Translations under genes and position numbers: made by a program
DNA from: Flagellimonas ochracea
Lineage (GTDB): Bacteria; Bacteroidota; Bacteroidia; Flavobacteriales; Flavobacteriaceae
Direction of reading: 5' to 3'
Length of the DNA: 64,000 nt
Assembly: GCF_009903685.1 (NCBI RefSeq)
Contig: NZ_JAAABI010000002.1
Location: forward strand, 62,001 to 126,000
Shown: positions 42,631 through 51,623 of the stretch, one piece after another
How the letters are laid out: the number at the start of each line of letters is the position of its first letter
How positions within the stretch are numbered: position 1 is the first letter of the stretch
Notes under the pieces: generated by a model
What the model saw: only the letters and a program-made list of their open reading frames with translations
What the model was told of the DNA's origin: nothing
Database searches by the model: none

Positions 42631-42638
42631 CCACCGTT

Positions 42639-45600
42639 ATGAGCAAGCAAAAAAAAAGTGTAGATAAAGAATTTAAGCTGTCCTCATGGGCTATCGACAA
42701 CAAGACCACAATGTACGTGTTGATTGCGGTCATCCTGTTCCTTGGAGCATCTGCCTACTTCAGTATGCCAAGGGAAAATTTCCCTGAAATAAAGGAAACC
42801 AAGATATACATCAGCTCCATTTATCCAGGAAATACGGCTGAGGATATCGAAAAACTCATCACGGACCCATTAGAAGATGAAATCAAGACAGTGAGTAACG
42901 TGGTTGAGGTTACTTCGACTTCCCAAGAAGATTATTCCATAATCGTAGTGGAGTTTGATGAGAAAATTAAAGTGGAAGGTGCCCTGCAAAAGGTGAAGGA
43001 CGAAGTGGACTCGAAAACAGCTGGTGAAGACTGGCCTACGTTCAATGGCGCCAAGGTAGAGCCCAATGTTTTTGACTTGAGCATGTCTGAAGAATTTCCA
43101 ATTCTTAACATCAACATTTCTGGGGATTACCCCGTTGATAAACTAAAGGAATATGGCGAGTATCTTGAAGATGAAATTGAAAGTTTGCAGGAAATAAAGC
43201 AAGTGGATATCCGGGGGGCTCAGGAAAAAGAAGTGGAAGTGGCCGTGGACATCTACAAAATGATGGCTGCTAAAGTGAGTTTTGATGATGTGGTGGGAAC
43301 AATATCCAATGAAAATGTGACCACCTCAGCAGGTAACCTTATTGCCAGTGGACAACGGAGAACTATTCGTATTGTGGGAGAAATTGATGAGCCAAAGGAC
43401 CTCGAAAACTTTGTGGTAAAGTCGGAAAATGATAACCCCATATATTTGAAGGACATCGCCAAAGTGACCTTTAAAGAAGAGGATAAGACCACGTATGCAA
43501 GAGAGTTTGGGGATCCCGTGGTAATGCTTGACGTTAAAAAACGTGCAGGCAAGAATATGGTCGCAGCAGCTGAGCAGATTCAAGTAATTGTGGACAACGC
43601 AATTAAAAATGTATTTCCTCAAGACCTAAAAGTGACCATTGCCAACGACCAATCTTCCAAGACCATTGGACAGGTAGATGACTTGGTGAACAACATCATT
43701 TTTGGGATCATCTTGGTGGTTACGGTACTGATGTTCTTTTTGGGGTTCAAAAATGCCCTGTTTGTAGGCTTTGCAATTCCAATGTCCATGTTCATGTCCT
43801 TAATGATATTGAATCTTTTAGGGTACACGATGAATACTATGATTCTTTTTGGTTTGATTATGGGGCTGGGGATGTTGGTGGACAATGGTATTGTAGTGGT
43901 TGAAAATGCCTACCGCCTAATGGATGAAGAAGGTATGTCCCGCATTGAAGCTGCCAAAAAAGGAATTGGTGAGATTGCTTTTCCGATTATCATTTCTACC
44001 TTGACCACCGTCGCGGCATTTGTTCCATTGGGACTATGGCCAGGGGTTATGGGGCAGTTTATGATTTATTTCCCGGTTACCTTGTCTGTAGTATTGGGGT
44101 CGTCATTGTTTGTGGCCATCTTTTTCAACTCGGTTTTGGTATCCCGATATATGACCACTGAGGACAAAGAAATGCCATTAAAGCAGATTATTCGAATCAC
44201 TTCCATCATTTCGGCCATTGGTATTTTAATTATGATATTTGGAAGTGAATACCGTGCCTTGGGTACTTTAATGGTGGTCACCGCAATTTTACTATGGGGA
44301 TATCGACTATTCCTAAGAGGTTGGGCACGCGGTTTTCAAAACAAAATCTTGCCCAGATGGGAAAAATTCTACGAGCGCACCCTAAGGTATGCGTTGAATG
44401 GAAGAAAGCCCATTTTCATAGCTGTTGGAACTTTTGTTCTACTTTTAGTCGCCTTTATGGGCTTTGGAGGTTCGGTGGGAAGCCAAAGAACTAAAGTGGA
44501 GTTCTTCCCGGACAACACGCCCAACCAGATTATTGTGTATATCGAGTATCCCGAGGGCACTGACATCAAAAAAACCAATGAAATCACTGAGGATATAGAA
44601 CAGCGCGTATACAGCATTATCAATGAAGATGCTTATAAACACGGTGATTATAATTTCCTCACGGAAAGTGCCGTATCGCAGGTTGGTGAAGGAGCAGGAA
44701 ATCCCCAAACCGATGGTGGTTCTTCGGCGGAGATGCCGCATCGTGGAAAAATTACGGCCACCATGCGCGAATATAAATACCGAGAGGGTGCTGACAGCAA
44801 CGAATTGTTGAAGAAAGTGCAAGAAGCTCTCAAAGATGTTTACCCAGGCGTAGCCATTTCTGTCGAGAAAGATGCGGTAGGACCTCCCGCAGGTTATCCC
44901 ATCAATATAGAGTTGGAAGGAGATGACTATTCCGAACTTATTGCCACTGCCGAAGAAATGAGAAACTTCATCAATTCCAAGAATATTCAAGGCATTGATG
45001 AACTCAAAATTGACGTGAACAAATCAAAACCGTCCATGCTGGTTGCAGTGGATAGAAAAAAGGCCGGTGAGTTGGGCGTTGCCACTGGTCAGGTAGGTCA
45101 GCAACTCCGCAATTCCATTTTTGGGGCCAAGGCCGGAGTCTATAAAGAAGCTGGAGAGGATTATGACATCTATGTTCGTTTCAATGAAGAGAATCGATAC
45201 AATACCAGTGCCATCTTCAATCAACGTATCACTTTTAGGGATCCCTCTTCTGGGCAAATAAAGGAAGTTCCCGTTTCTGCCGTGGCAAACCAGATAAACA
45301 GTACTGGGTTTAGTGCCATAAAACACCGGGACACGAAAAGGGTTGTAACGGTCTACTCGGCGCTGGCTCCCGGCTATACCGATGCGGGTGCCATAGTTGG
45401 CAAGATTCAGGAAGAGATGGATGATTTCGAAGGACTCCCATCCAATATCAAAATTGATTTTACGGGGCAAATTGAAGAGCAAAACAAGCAAATGGCCTTT
45501 TTGATGGGTGCCTTCTTTACAGGTCTTGGTCTTATTTTCTTCATTTTAATTTTCCAATTCAACTCCATTTCAAAACCCGGAATTATCATGTTGGCCATTT

Positions 45601-46148
45601 TCTTAAGCCTCATTGGGGTATTTGGCGGAATAGTTGCCACGGGAAGTGCTTTTGTGATTATGATGACGATGATGGGCATCATTTCACTAGCAGGTATCGT
45701 GGTTAACAACGGTGTAGTATTATTGGATTATACCCAACTGCTTATCGACAGAAAGAAAGTGGCGCTAGAGCTTGAAGAAGATGATCTTTTGGATTCCGAG
45801 GACTTTCTTGAAGCTGTGGTAAAAGGTGGTAAAGCTAGGCTGCGTCCTGTGCTGTTGACGGCCATAACCACAATCCTTGGATTAATTCCATTGGCAACAG
45901 GATTCAACATTAACTTCTTTACGCTGATGAGTGAATTTAATCCCAACATTTACTTTGGAGGGGATAATGTAATCTTCTGGGGGCCTTTGGCCTGGACGGT
46001 GATTTACGGTCTTTTGGTAGCCACGTTCTTAACACTCATTGTGGTGCCGATCCTATTCACCTTGGTGTATCGAATCAAAGTAAGGATAAAAACAAAAAAA
46101 CTTAGAAAACAAGTAACGGAAAAAAAAGAACTGGGCATGGCTGCCTAG
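42639..46148 (+). CDS. RND efflux permease (AcrB/MdtB-like)
   Basis: An 1169-residue RND pump with two internally repeated halves. Membrane helix 1 is followed by SIYPGNTAEDIEKLITDPLE; the proton-relay helix 4 region holds LFGLIMGLGMLVDNGIVVVE, and the second half shows VVVLLGLI-like helices (FALSGIGGIV-type; ITTILGLIPLATGFNINF). Substrates of AcrB-like pumps range from drugs to bile acids to hydrocarbons; none can be named. The sequence is longer than E. coli AcrB (1049) because of an extra loop between the halves and a charged C-terminal tail (KIRKQV-type). It is the last gene of the TetR-controlled operon and is followed by a strong terminator. Confidence 0.94.
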   Translation: MSKQKKSVDKEFKLSSWAIDNKTTMYVLIAVILFLGASAYFSMPRENFPEIKETKIYISSIYPGNTAEDIEKLITDPLEDEIKTVSNVVEVTSTSQEDYSIIVVEFDEKIKVEGALQKVKDEVDSKTAGEDWPTFNGAKVEPNVFDLSMSEEFPILNINISGDYPVDKLKEYGEYLEDEIESLQEIKQVDIRGAQEKEVEVAVDIYKMMAAKVSFDDVVGTISNENVTTSAGNLIASGQRRTIRIVGEIDEPKDLENFVVKSENDNPIYLKDIAKVTFKEEDKTTYAREFGDPVVMLDVKKRAGKNMVAAAEQIQVIVDNAIKNVFPQDLKVTIANDQSSKTIGQVDDLVNNIIFGIILVVTVLMFFLGFKNALFVGFAIPMSMFMSLMILNLLGYTMNTMILFGLIMGLGMLVDNGIVVVENAYRLMDEEGMSRIEAAKKGIGEIAFPIIISTLTTVAAFVPLGLWPGVMGQFMIYFPVTLSVVLGSSLFVAIFFNSVLVSRYMTTEDKEMPLKQIIRITSIISAIGILIMIFGSEYRALGTLMVVTAILLWGYRLFLRGWARGFQNKILPRWEKFYERTLRYALNGRKPIFIAVGTFVLLLVAFMGFGGSVGSQRTKVEFFPDNTPNQIIVYIEYPEGTDIKKTNEITEDIEQRVYSIINEDAYKHGDYNFLTESAVSQVGEGAGNPQTDGGSSAEMPHRGKITATMREYKYREGADSNELLKKVQEALKDVYPGVAISVEKDAVGPPAGYPINIELEGDDYSELIATAEEMRNFINSKNIQGIDELKIDVNKSKPSMLVAVDRKKAGELGVATGQVGQQLRNSIFGAKAGVYKEAGEDYDIYVRFNEENRYNTSAIFNQRITFRDPSSGQIKEVPVSAVANQINSTGFSAIKHRDTKRVVTVYSALAPGYTDAGAIVGKIQEEMDDFEGLPSNIKIDFTGQIEEQNKQMAFLMGAFFTGLGLIFFILIFQFNSISKPGIIMLAIFLSLIGVFGGIVATGSAFVIMMTMMGIISLAGIVVNNGVVLLDYTQLLIDRKKVALELEEDDLLDSEDFLEAVVKGGKARLRPVLLTAITTILGLIPLATGFNINFFTLMSEFNPNIYFGGDNVIFWGPLAWTVIYGLLVATFLTLIVVPILFTLVYRIKVRIKTKKLRKQVTEKKELGMAA

Positions 46149-46166
46149 TGGTTCGATGTAGAAAAT

Positions 46167-46201
46167 AAAAAAGGCCCGATCAATTGATCGGGCCTTTTTT
46201 T
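46167..46201. terminator. Bidirectional Rho-independent terminator
   Basis: A perfect palindrome with 17-base arms meeting at 46183/46184 (AAAAAAGGCCCGATCAA and its complement), giving an A run on one side and a T run on the other. It serves the RND operon ending at 46148 and the convergent gene ending at 46220. Confidence 0.93.
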
Positions 46202-46219
46202 GAACCTCAGCAATTGTCA

Positions 46220-46567
46220 CTACTGTACCGCGACGACTTCTGATTGGCTCCAATTCTTTACGTTGACAATTCGGTTCTTGTCATAATCCACTTCCCTTAG
46301 GATTTCATCCTCCCAAAAGAACCATTTACCAGATTTCTGGCCCTCAAGATACTTGCCAGAAGCCATTTTTTTGCCATTGGCATCATACATCAGCCATTGT
46401 CCATGTAGTTTTCCATTCAATAAATAGCCAGTTTGTGCTATTTCACCGTTTTCGTGAAAATACGTGGCTTTTACCATATCCCCCATTTTTTCAAAAGTGG
46501 GCTCTGTACCTTGTGAATACATACAGACCGAAAACATCACTACCAAAAAAAATATCGCTTTGTTCAT
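46220..46567 (-). CDS. Exported MORN/YwqK-like repeat protein
   Basis: A 115-residue exported protein. A signal peptide (residues 1-19, ending CMYSQ) is followed by three MORN-variant repeats: YFHENGEIAQTGYLLNGKLH, WLMYDANGKKMASGKYLEGQ and WFFWEDEILREVDYDKNRIV. Such YwqK-like repeats form short beta hairpins and are often annotated as toxin-antitoxin related, but function is unknown. It stands alone and shares its terminator with the efflux operon. Confidence 0.82.
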   Translation of the reverse strand: MNKAIFFLVVMFSVCMYSQGTEPTFEKMGDMVKATYFHENGEIAQTGYLLNGKLHGQWLMYDANGKKMASGKYLEGQKSGKWFFWEDEILREVDYDKNRIVNVKNWSQSEVVAVQ

Positions 46568-46909
46568 TGTATATAGGAATAAGTTCTAAACTGATTTTTC
46601 AGAAGAATAAAGTTACCTAAATTTTACCTTAAATATTAATTAAAATAACAATTAATTTACATTAAATTAACTTTAGCTTTTTAATATTCTGATTTTCAAT
46701 TATTTAATATAGATTTGACTTTGAAACGAAAGACTAATTTCATTGATGATTTTGACCAACTTTACAATGAATGTAAAATTTACGTTAATTTAAAGTCACA
46801 TCATTATAACGCTCTGTTTGGAGCATAAATTATGTTCTATTAGAAATTCCATATATCTGGCCGTAAATTTTGGTATTCCTCTTAAATTTGCCCTTTCATT
46901 AAAAACATC
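46568..46909. other. AT-rich intergenic region with aspS promoter
   Basis: 342 bases, mostly very AT-rich (46610-46860), between the MORN-like gene and aspS, which are divergent. A TAAATTTG box (46883-46890) is the probable -7 element for aspS, 20 bases before its ATG, with only a weak -33. A 36-codon frame from TTG 46721 to TAA 46828 shows no recognisable homology and is not called as a gene. Confidence 0.6.
46883..46890 (+). promoter_or_regulatory. -7 promoter box (TAnnTTTG) of aspS
   Basis: TAAATTTG matches the Bacteroidota -7 element exactly; it is 20 bases before the aspS start, giving a leader of roughly 13 bases. Confidence 0.5.
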
Positions 46910-48658
46910 ATGTACAGAAGCAATACTTGTGGGGAGTTAAGAGCGTCCCATATCGGTTCGGAGGTTATCATAAGCGGTTGGGTACACAAGACCAGAGATA
47001 AGGGCTTTGTGGTTTGGGTAGACCTTAGAGATCGTTATGGCATAACCCAGTTGGTATTCGACCAGGATCGAACTTCCAAAACACTTTTGGAACAGGCTCG
47101 TGAATTAGGTCGAGAAACTGTTATCCAAGTAAAGGGCGAAGTCATCGAAAGAGCTTCCAAAAATCCAAATATGCCCACAGGCTACATTGAAGTATTGGTT
47201 CATGCTCTCAATATCCTCAATAAATCCATTCTTCCTCCTTTTACTATTGAAGATGAAACGGATGGCGGAGATGATATCCGCATGAAATATCGCTATTTGG
47301 ATATCCGTAGAAATCCTGTGAAAAACAACCTCATTTTTAGGCACAAGGTAACCATGGAAGTGCGAAAATATCTTTCGGATAAAGGTTTTATTGATGTGGA
47401 AACCCCTTATTTAATAAAATCCACCCCAGAAGGTGCCCGTGACTTTTTGGTGCCCAGCAGAATGAACGAAGGGCAGTTCTACGCCCTGCCCCAATCCCCA
47501 CAGACATTTAAGCAATTATTGATGGTGGGAGGTATGGACAAATACTTCCAAATTGTAAAATGTTTTAGGGATGAGGACTTGAGGGCCGACAGGCAACCGG
47601 AGTTTACACAGATAGACTGTGAAATGGCCTTTGTGGAACAAGAAGATGTGCTCAACACTTTTGAGGGACTCACAAAACACTTGCTCAAAGTAATTAAGGG
47701 TGTGGAAATTGAATCGTTTCCCAGAATGACCTATGATGAAGCCATGCGTTTATATGGTAATGACAAACCCGATATCCGCTTTGGAATGCAATTTGGTGAA
47801 CTCAATGAAGTGGCGCAACACAAGGACTTTAATGTCTTCAATGCCGCTGAATTGGTCGTCGGGATTGCCATCCCTGGAGGTGCTTCGTATACTCGTAAGG
47901 AAATAGATAAACTTATTGATTGGGTAAAACGACCCCAAGTAGGTGCCAAGGGCATGGTTTATGTGAAATGCAATGAGGATGGAACCTATAAATCTTCAGT
48001 GGACAAATTTTACGACCAAGAAGATTTGGCCAAGTGGGCAGAGGCGACCCAAGCAAAACCAGGAGACCTTATCTGCGTCCTGTCTGGAAAAGCCAATGAA
48101 ACCAGAACCCAGTTAAGTGCCCTTCGAATGGAGTTGGCGGAACGTCTCGGGCTCAGAAAACCAGACAAATTCGCCCCGTTGTGGGTTGTGGATTTCCCGC
48201 TGTTGGAACTCGATGAGGAAACAGGTAACTATCATGCCATGCACCATCCGTTTACCTCGCCCAAACCAGGTCAGTTGGAGTTGTTGGCAACCAATCCCGG
48301 CGCGGTTAAGGCAAATGCCTATGATTTGGTGCTCAATGGCAATGAAATTGGTGGTGGTTCAATACGAATCCATGACAAGGAAACACAAGCAACCATGTTC
48401 AAGCATTTGGGCTTCACCCCTGAAGAGGCTAGGGAACAATTTGGTTTTTTGATGGATGCTTTTCAATATGGTGCCCCTCCCCATGGTGGTATAGCCTTTG
48501 GACTCGACAGACTGGTGGCTATTTTAGGTGGACAAGAGACCATCCGTGACTTTATCGCTTTCCCCAAAAACAATAGTGGCAGGGATGTAATGATCGATGC
48601 GCCAGCAAATATTGATGAGGAACAGCTCAAAGAATTGCATTTGAAGTTGGACCTTTAA
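46910..48658 (+). CDS. aspS: Aspartyl-tRNA synthetase
   Basis: A 582-residue class II aminoacyl-tRNA synthetase that charges tRNA-Asp. An N-terminal OB fold ([20 protein letters not shown]) precedes the catalytic core with motif 2 ([20 protein letters not shown]) and motif 3 ([17 protein letters not shown]). A GAD insertion domain is present between them ([14 protein letters not shown]). Its length is typical of bacterial AspRS. It is a monocistronic gene with its own TAnnTTTG box and a hairpin terminator. Confidence 0.97.
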   Translation: MYRSNTCGELRASHIGSEVIISGWVHKTRDKGFVVWVDLRDRYGITQLVFDQDRTSKTLLEQARELGRETVIQVKGEVIERASKNPNMPTGYIEVLVHALNILNKSILPPFTIEDETDGGDDIRMKYRYLDIRRNPVKNNLIFRHKVTMEVRKYLSDKGFIDVETPYLIKSTPEGARDFLVPSRMNEGQFYALPQSPQTFKQLLMVGGMDKYFQIVKCFRDEDLRADRQPEFTQIDCEMAFVEQEDVLNTFEGLTKHLLKVIKGVEIESFPRMTYDEAMRLYGNDKPDIRFGMQFGELNEVAQHKDFNVFNAAELVVGIAIPGGASYTRKEIDKLIDWVKRPQVGAKGMVYVKCNEDGTYKSSVDKFYDQEDLAKWAEATQAKPGDLICVLSGKANETRTQLSALRMELAERLGLRKPDKFAPLWVVDFPLLELDEETGNYHAMHHPFTSPKPGQLELLATNPGAVKANAYDLVLNGNEIGGGSIRIHDKETQATMFKHLGFTPEEAREQFGFLMDAFQYGAPPHGGIAFGLDRLVAILGGQETIRDFIAFPKNNSGRDVMIDAPANIDEEQLKELHLKLDL

Positions 48659-48665
48659 ACTTTTC

Positions 48666-48687
48666 ATCCCGCTCCGGCGGGATTTTT
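48666..48687 (+). terminator. Rho-independent terminator of aspS
   Basis: ATCCCGC (48666-48672), TCCG loop, GCGGGAT (48677-48683), then T run. It lies 8 bases after the aspS stop. Confidence 0.85.
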
Positions 48688-48715
48688 AATACTTTTAAGT
48701 CTATCAATTAACCCC

Positions 48716-50500
48716 ATGACCAGCAAGTACAAAAAGCTTTTCACAAAATTTTTGAAATGGAGGTATAGGAACATCTCCAACAAAACATTTGTGCATATCA
48801 TGAGCTTGGTAGTCGGATTCTTGGCAGGATTGGTCGCCGTAACCCTAAAGAACTTCACCTACTTTATTGAATCCCTTTTGAAAATGGGAATCATTTTTTC
48901 GGAGAACCAACTATACTTCATACTTCCCATTATCGGGCTGGCCTTGGTCTTTGTCTATGTTAAGTTTGTTCATAAAGAACCGCTTCAACATGCAGTTTCT
49001 TCTATAATCTTTTCTCTTTCCAAAAAAAAGGGGCTGTTGCGGGTAAAGGATATTTACACTCCATTGATTGCTGCCCCCTTGACTGTTGGCTTTGGGGGAT
49101 CCGTGGGATTATTGGGTCCTGCAGTAAAATCGGGGTCGGCATTAAGTTCCAACCTAAGCAGACTGTTCCATATTGATGCCAAGACGCGGTCCCTGCTGGT
49201 GGCCTGTGCCTCTGCAGGTGCCATTGCCTCCATTTTTCAATCGCCGATTGCGGCCATTATTTTTGCTGTGGAGGTCTTTACGTTGGACCTAACTATGCTA
49301 TCCATGTTGCCTCTATTGTTGGCTTCAATTTCAGGAGTGCTCACTTCTTATTTCTTTTTGGGCAATGAGGCGCTCTTCAGTTTTTCCTTATCAGAAGGGT
49401 TTCAATTAAAAGATACAGCTTTCTACATTTTGCTGGGTGTGGGTACGGCTTTCGCATCCATCTACTTTACCAAAATGTATTTTGCCATCTTCAGTTTTTT
49501 TAATCGTTTTAAAAGTCCAAAATATAAACTTTTGGTAGGTGGCATTGCCATAGGTATCATGCTCTACGCCATTCCTCCTCTCTACGGCGAAGGTTTTGGA
49601 TTCATAAACAATCTTTTGGATGGTGATCACTTACAGGCGTTGGGAAAAACTCCCTTTGATGCCTATACAGGCAACATATGGGTGGTCATCGCCCTGCTGT
49701 TTGGCATTACCATTTTTAAGGCCATTGCCATGACAACTACATTTGCTGCTGGTGGAGCTGGAGGGATTTTTATTCCCACCATGGTCATGGGAAGTGCTTT
49801 GGGCAATGTGGTCGCCAAAGTAATCAACAATCTGGGTTTGGGTTTTGCCGTTTCCGAAAGTAACTTCACACTGATTGGCATGGCCGGTTTGATTGCTGGG
49901 GTAATACATGCTCCGTTGACCGCCATTTTCCTTATTGCTGAAATTACGGGAGGCTACCAACTTTTCGTACCTTTAATGATCACTGCCTCGATTTCTTATC
50001 TAATGACAAAAAATGCCTTGGACTATACCATTTACACCAAAGAATTATCCAAGATAGGTGCTTTACTGACGCACGATAAGGACCAAATGGTCTTGGGACT
50101 TATGGAAATTGACAGTGTTATCGAAAAAAACTTCAGTCCGGTAAGCCCAAAAATGTCCTTAGGACAGATGCTACACGATTCCGTGTCCAAATCCAAAAGA
50201 AACATATTTCCCGTTTTGGACGAGAAAGAAAAACTGATGGGCATTATTTTACTGGACGACATTCGGGATTTCATGTTCAATACTGATCTATATGATTCCG
50301 TTTTTGTTGAAAACCTAATGCATGCCCCGCCAGAACAAATTTTTTACGATTCAGATAGCATGAAAGAGATAATGCAAAAGTTTCAAGATAGTGGTGCTTG
50401 GAACTTACCTGTTATAAAAGAGGGGAAATATGTCGGTTTCATTTCAAAATCAAAGTTGTTGACGGCCTATCGCAGAAAATTGATCAACTACACCGGATGA
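48716..50500 (+). CDS. ClC-family chloride channel/transporter with CBS domains, lacking the gating glutamate
   Basis: A 594-residue ClC protein. Residues 1-440 hold the membrane domain, with GFGGSVGLLGPAVKSG (126-140) as the conserved first filter loop and GAGGIFIPTMVMGS as the second (GxFxP). Two CBS domains form the C-terminal cytoplasmic part (VSPKMSLGQMLHDSV; LMHAPPEQIFYDSDSM; VIKEGKYVGFISKSKLL). In the first loop the position of the gating and proton glutamate (GREGP in E. coli ClC) is leucine (G131-L-L133-G-P135), so proton coupling is probably lost and the protein may act as a channel. Its stop overlaps the next small gene by four bases. Confidence 0.9.
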   Translation: MTSKYKKLFTKFLKWRYRNISNKTFVHIMSLVVGFLAGLVAVTLKNFTYFIESLLKMGIIFSENQLYFILPIIGLALVFVYVKFVHKEPLQHAVSSIIFSLSKKKGLLRVKDIYTPLIAAPLTVGFGGSVGLLGPAVKSGSALSSNLSRLFHIDAKTRSLLVACASAGAIASIFQSPIAAIIFAVEVFTLDLTMLSMLPLLLASISGVLTSYFFLGNEALFSFSLSEGFQLKDTAFYILLGVGTAFASIYFTKMYFAIFSFFNRFKSPKYKLLVGGIAIGIMLYAIPPLYGEGFGFINNLLDGDHLQALGKTPFDAYTGNIWVVIALLFGITIFKAIAMTTTFAAGGAGGIFIPTMVMGSALGNVVAKVINNLGLGFAVSESNFTLIGMAGLIAGVIHAPLTAIFLIAEITGGYQLFVPLMITASISYLMTKNALDYTIYTKELSKIGALLTHDKDQMVLGLMEIDSVIEKNFSPVSPKMSLGQMLHDSVSKSKRNIFPVLDEKEKLMGIILLDDIRDFMFNTDLYDSVFVENLMHAPPEQIFYDSDSMKEIMQKFQDSGAWNLPVIKEGKYVGFISKSKLLTAYRRKLINYTG

Positions 50501-50760
50501 ATATCAAACTTAAACATATCATCGTCCTTATTGTGCTTATTTCATTTGGTTCCATCATTTATGGATTTTCCATTAAGGAAGACCGCTTGGAGGTTGCCCA
50601 TAAATTTATCGGTTTGGGAACCATAGGGCTTTTTTTGGTGGCCATGCCTTTGTTCCTGTTTAAGGAAAGTAAGGGGAAGGATATGAAAGATTATATGCTA
50701 ACCAAGGATAATATTAAAAAAATGCAGGATAAAGAGCGTAAAAAACCTGAAAATCAATAA
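50497..50760 (+). CDS. Small membrane protein coupled to clc
   Basis: An 87-residue protein. ATG 50497 overlaps the clc stop by four bases (ATGA) and is preferred to a start inside clc at 50398. Two membrane helices are visible: KHIIVLIVLISFGSIIYGFS and FIGLGTIGLFLVAMPLFLFK, joined by a short loop, then a basic tail (KESKGKDMKDYMLTKDNIKK). No known family is recognised. Tight coupling to the ClC gene suggests an auxiliary subunit, or simply co-expression. Confidence 0.75.
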   Translation: MNIKLKHIIVLIVLISFGSIIYGFSIKEDRLEVAHKFIGLGTIGLFLVAMPLFLFKESKGKDMKDYMLTKDNIKKMQDKERKKPENQ

Positions 50761-50841
50761 TTTTCCAAAGATTTAATGTCCATTTCATGCAAACCCACAT
50801 AAAATACCCTACTTTCGCATTTTAACATTTATATTTTTTTA

Positions 50842-51033
50842 ATGACTGGTACAGTAAAATTTTTCAATGAATCCAAAGGTTATGGGTTCATTACCAACGA
50901 CGAAACCGGAAAGGACATCTTCGTTCATGTCACATCATTGAACGGAGTGGAATTACACGAAGGAGACAAAGTAGAATACCTAGAAGAAGAAGGCAGAAAA
51001 GGATTGGTTGCCGCCCAAGTGCAGGTAATCTGA
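50842..51033 (+). CDS. Cold-shock domain protein (CspA-like)
   Basis: A 63-residue cold-shock protein binding single-stranded RNA or DNA. The RNP-1 and RNP-2 motifs are complete: GTVKFFNESKGYGFITND and DIFVHVTSLNG, followed by GDKVEYLEEEGRKGLVAAQV. It is monocistronic with a hairpin terminator. A TACTTTCG sequence (50810-50817), one base from the -7 consensus, may be its promoter. Confidence 0.97.
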   Translation: MTGTVKFFNESKGYGFITNDETGKDIFVHVTSLNGVELHEGDKVEYLEEEGRKGLVAAQVQVI

Positions 51034-51062
51034 CGATAATATTTTATTTTGATTTTGAGTAG

Positions 51063-51088
51063 ACCCTGGTATAAAGCCAGGGTTTTTT
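51063..51088 (+). terminator. Rho-independent terminator of the cold-shock gene
   Basis: ACCCTGG (51063-51069), TATAAAG loop, CCAGGGT (51077-51083) followed by T residues. The tadA stop codon is just beyond at 51090, so it may also act for the minus strand weakly. Confidence 0.85.
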
Positions 51089-51089
51089 C

Positions 51090-51539
51090 TTAGTTCAAGT
51101 TTCGCTTTTGAATGAAAAAACGCTTCAATAGTTCCGCCGCTTCGTTTTCCAAAACACCCCCAACAACTTCCGTCTTGGGATGAAGAAGTCCACCCATCAC
51201 CTTAAAGCCCCGCTCCAAATCAGGTGCACCATAGACCACTTTGGAAACTTGGCTCCAGTAAAGTGCCCCTGCACACATTTGACAGGGCTCCAAGGTTACA
51301 TAAAGGGTGCACCCATGTAAATATTTGCCCCCCAAAAAGTTGGAAGCCGAAGTGATCGCCTGCATTTCTGCATGTGCGGTAACGTCCTTTAACCGTTCCG
51401 TTAGGTTGTGCGCCCTACCAATGATTCTGTTATCTATCGTGACTATGGCACCAACGGGAACTTCGCCCTGTTCAAAAGCAATCTCCGCTTCTTGCAGTGC
51501 TTTTTTCATAAAATAGTTGTCGTCAAATGGATTTTCCAA
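51090..51539 (-). CDS. tadA: tRNA-specific adenosine deaminase
   Basis: About 149 residues of the CDA-like zinc deaminase that makes inosine 34 in tRNA-Arg(ACG). The zinc site is intact: HAEM, giving one ligand and the proton shuttle Glu, and PCQMC with its two cysteines. The C-terminus (FKVMGGLLHPKTEVVGGV) is typical. The start is a TTG (51539) or GTG (51542); TTG gives the family-typical beginning ENPFDDNYFMKKALQEAE. It is divergent from dxs. Confidence 0.92.
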   Translation of the reverse strand: MENPFDDNYFMKKALQEAEIAFEQGEVPVGAIVTIDNRIIGRAHNLTERLKDVTAHAEMQAITSASNFLGGKYLHGCTLYVTLEPCQMCAGALYWSQVSKVVYGAPDLERGFKVMGGLLHPKTEVVGGVLENEAAELLKRFFIQKRNLN

Positions 51540-51583
51540 CACTTTTTTAAAAAGATGATTGAGATCGCTAAGCTACACATAAA

Positions 51584-51612
51584 TTGTTTTGACCGATAAT
51601 TAGGTATTTTTG
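51584..51612 (+). promoter_or_regulatory. Promoter of dxs
   Basis: TTG (51584-51586), 18-base spacer, TATTTTTG (51605-51612). The spacing is within the accepted range for Bacteroidota. The expected transcription start, near 51617, is only about seven bases before the TTG start codon of dxs. Confidence 0.6.
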
Positions 51613-51623
51613 TTTTTCGTCCC

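Noticed and set aside
44445..44990. Long open frame (181 codons) on the minus strand inside the RND permease gene
   Set aside because: It lies wholly inside a strongly conserved RND gene in the opposite direction and has no recognisable protein features; it is a shadow of the real frame.
46685..46828. Short open frame in the AT-rich region before aspS (36 codons from TTG 46721)
   Set aside because: The translation (FIDDFDQLYNECKIYV and so on) looked protein-like, but there is no good start, no homology that I can name and the region is too AT-rich to exclude chance.
50398..50496. Earlier start for the small membrane protein after clc
   Set aside because: This would place 33 residues in another frame inside the conserved CBS region of clc; ATG 50497 with an ATGA overlap is the natural start.
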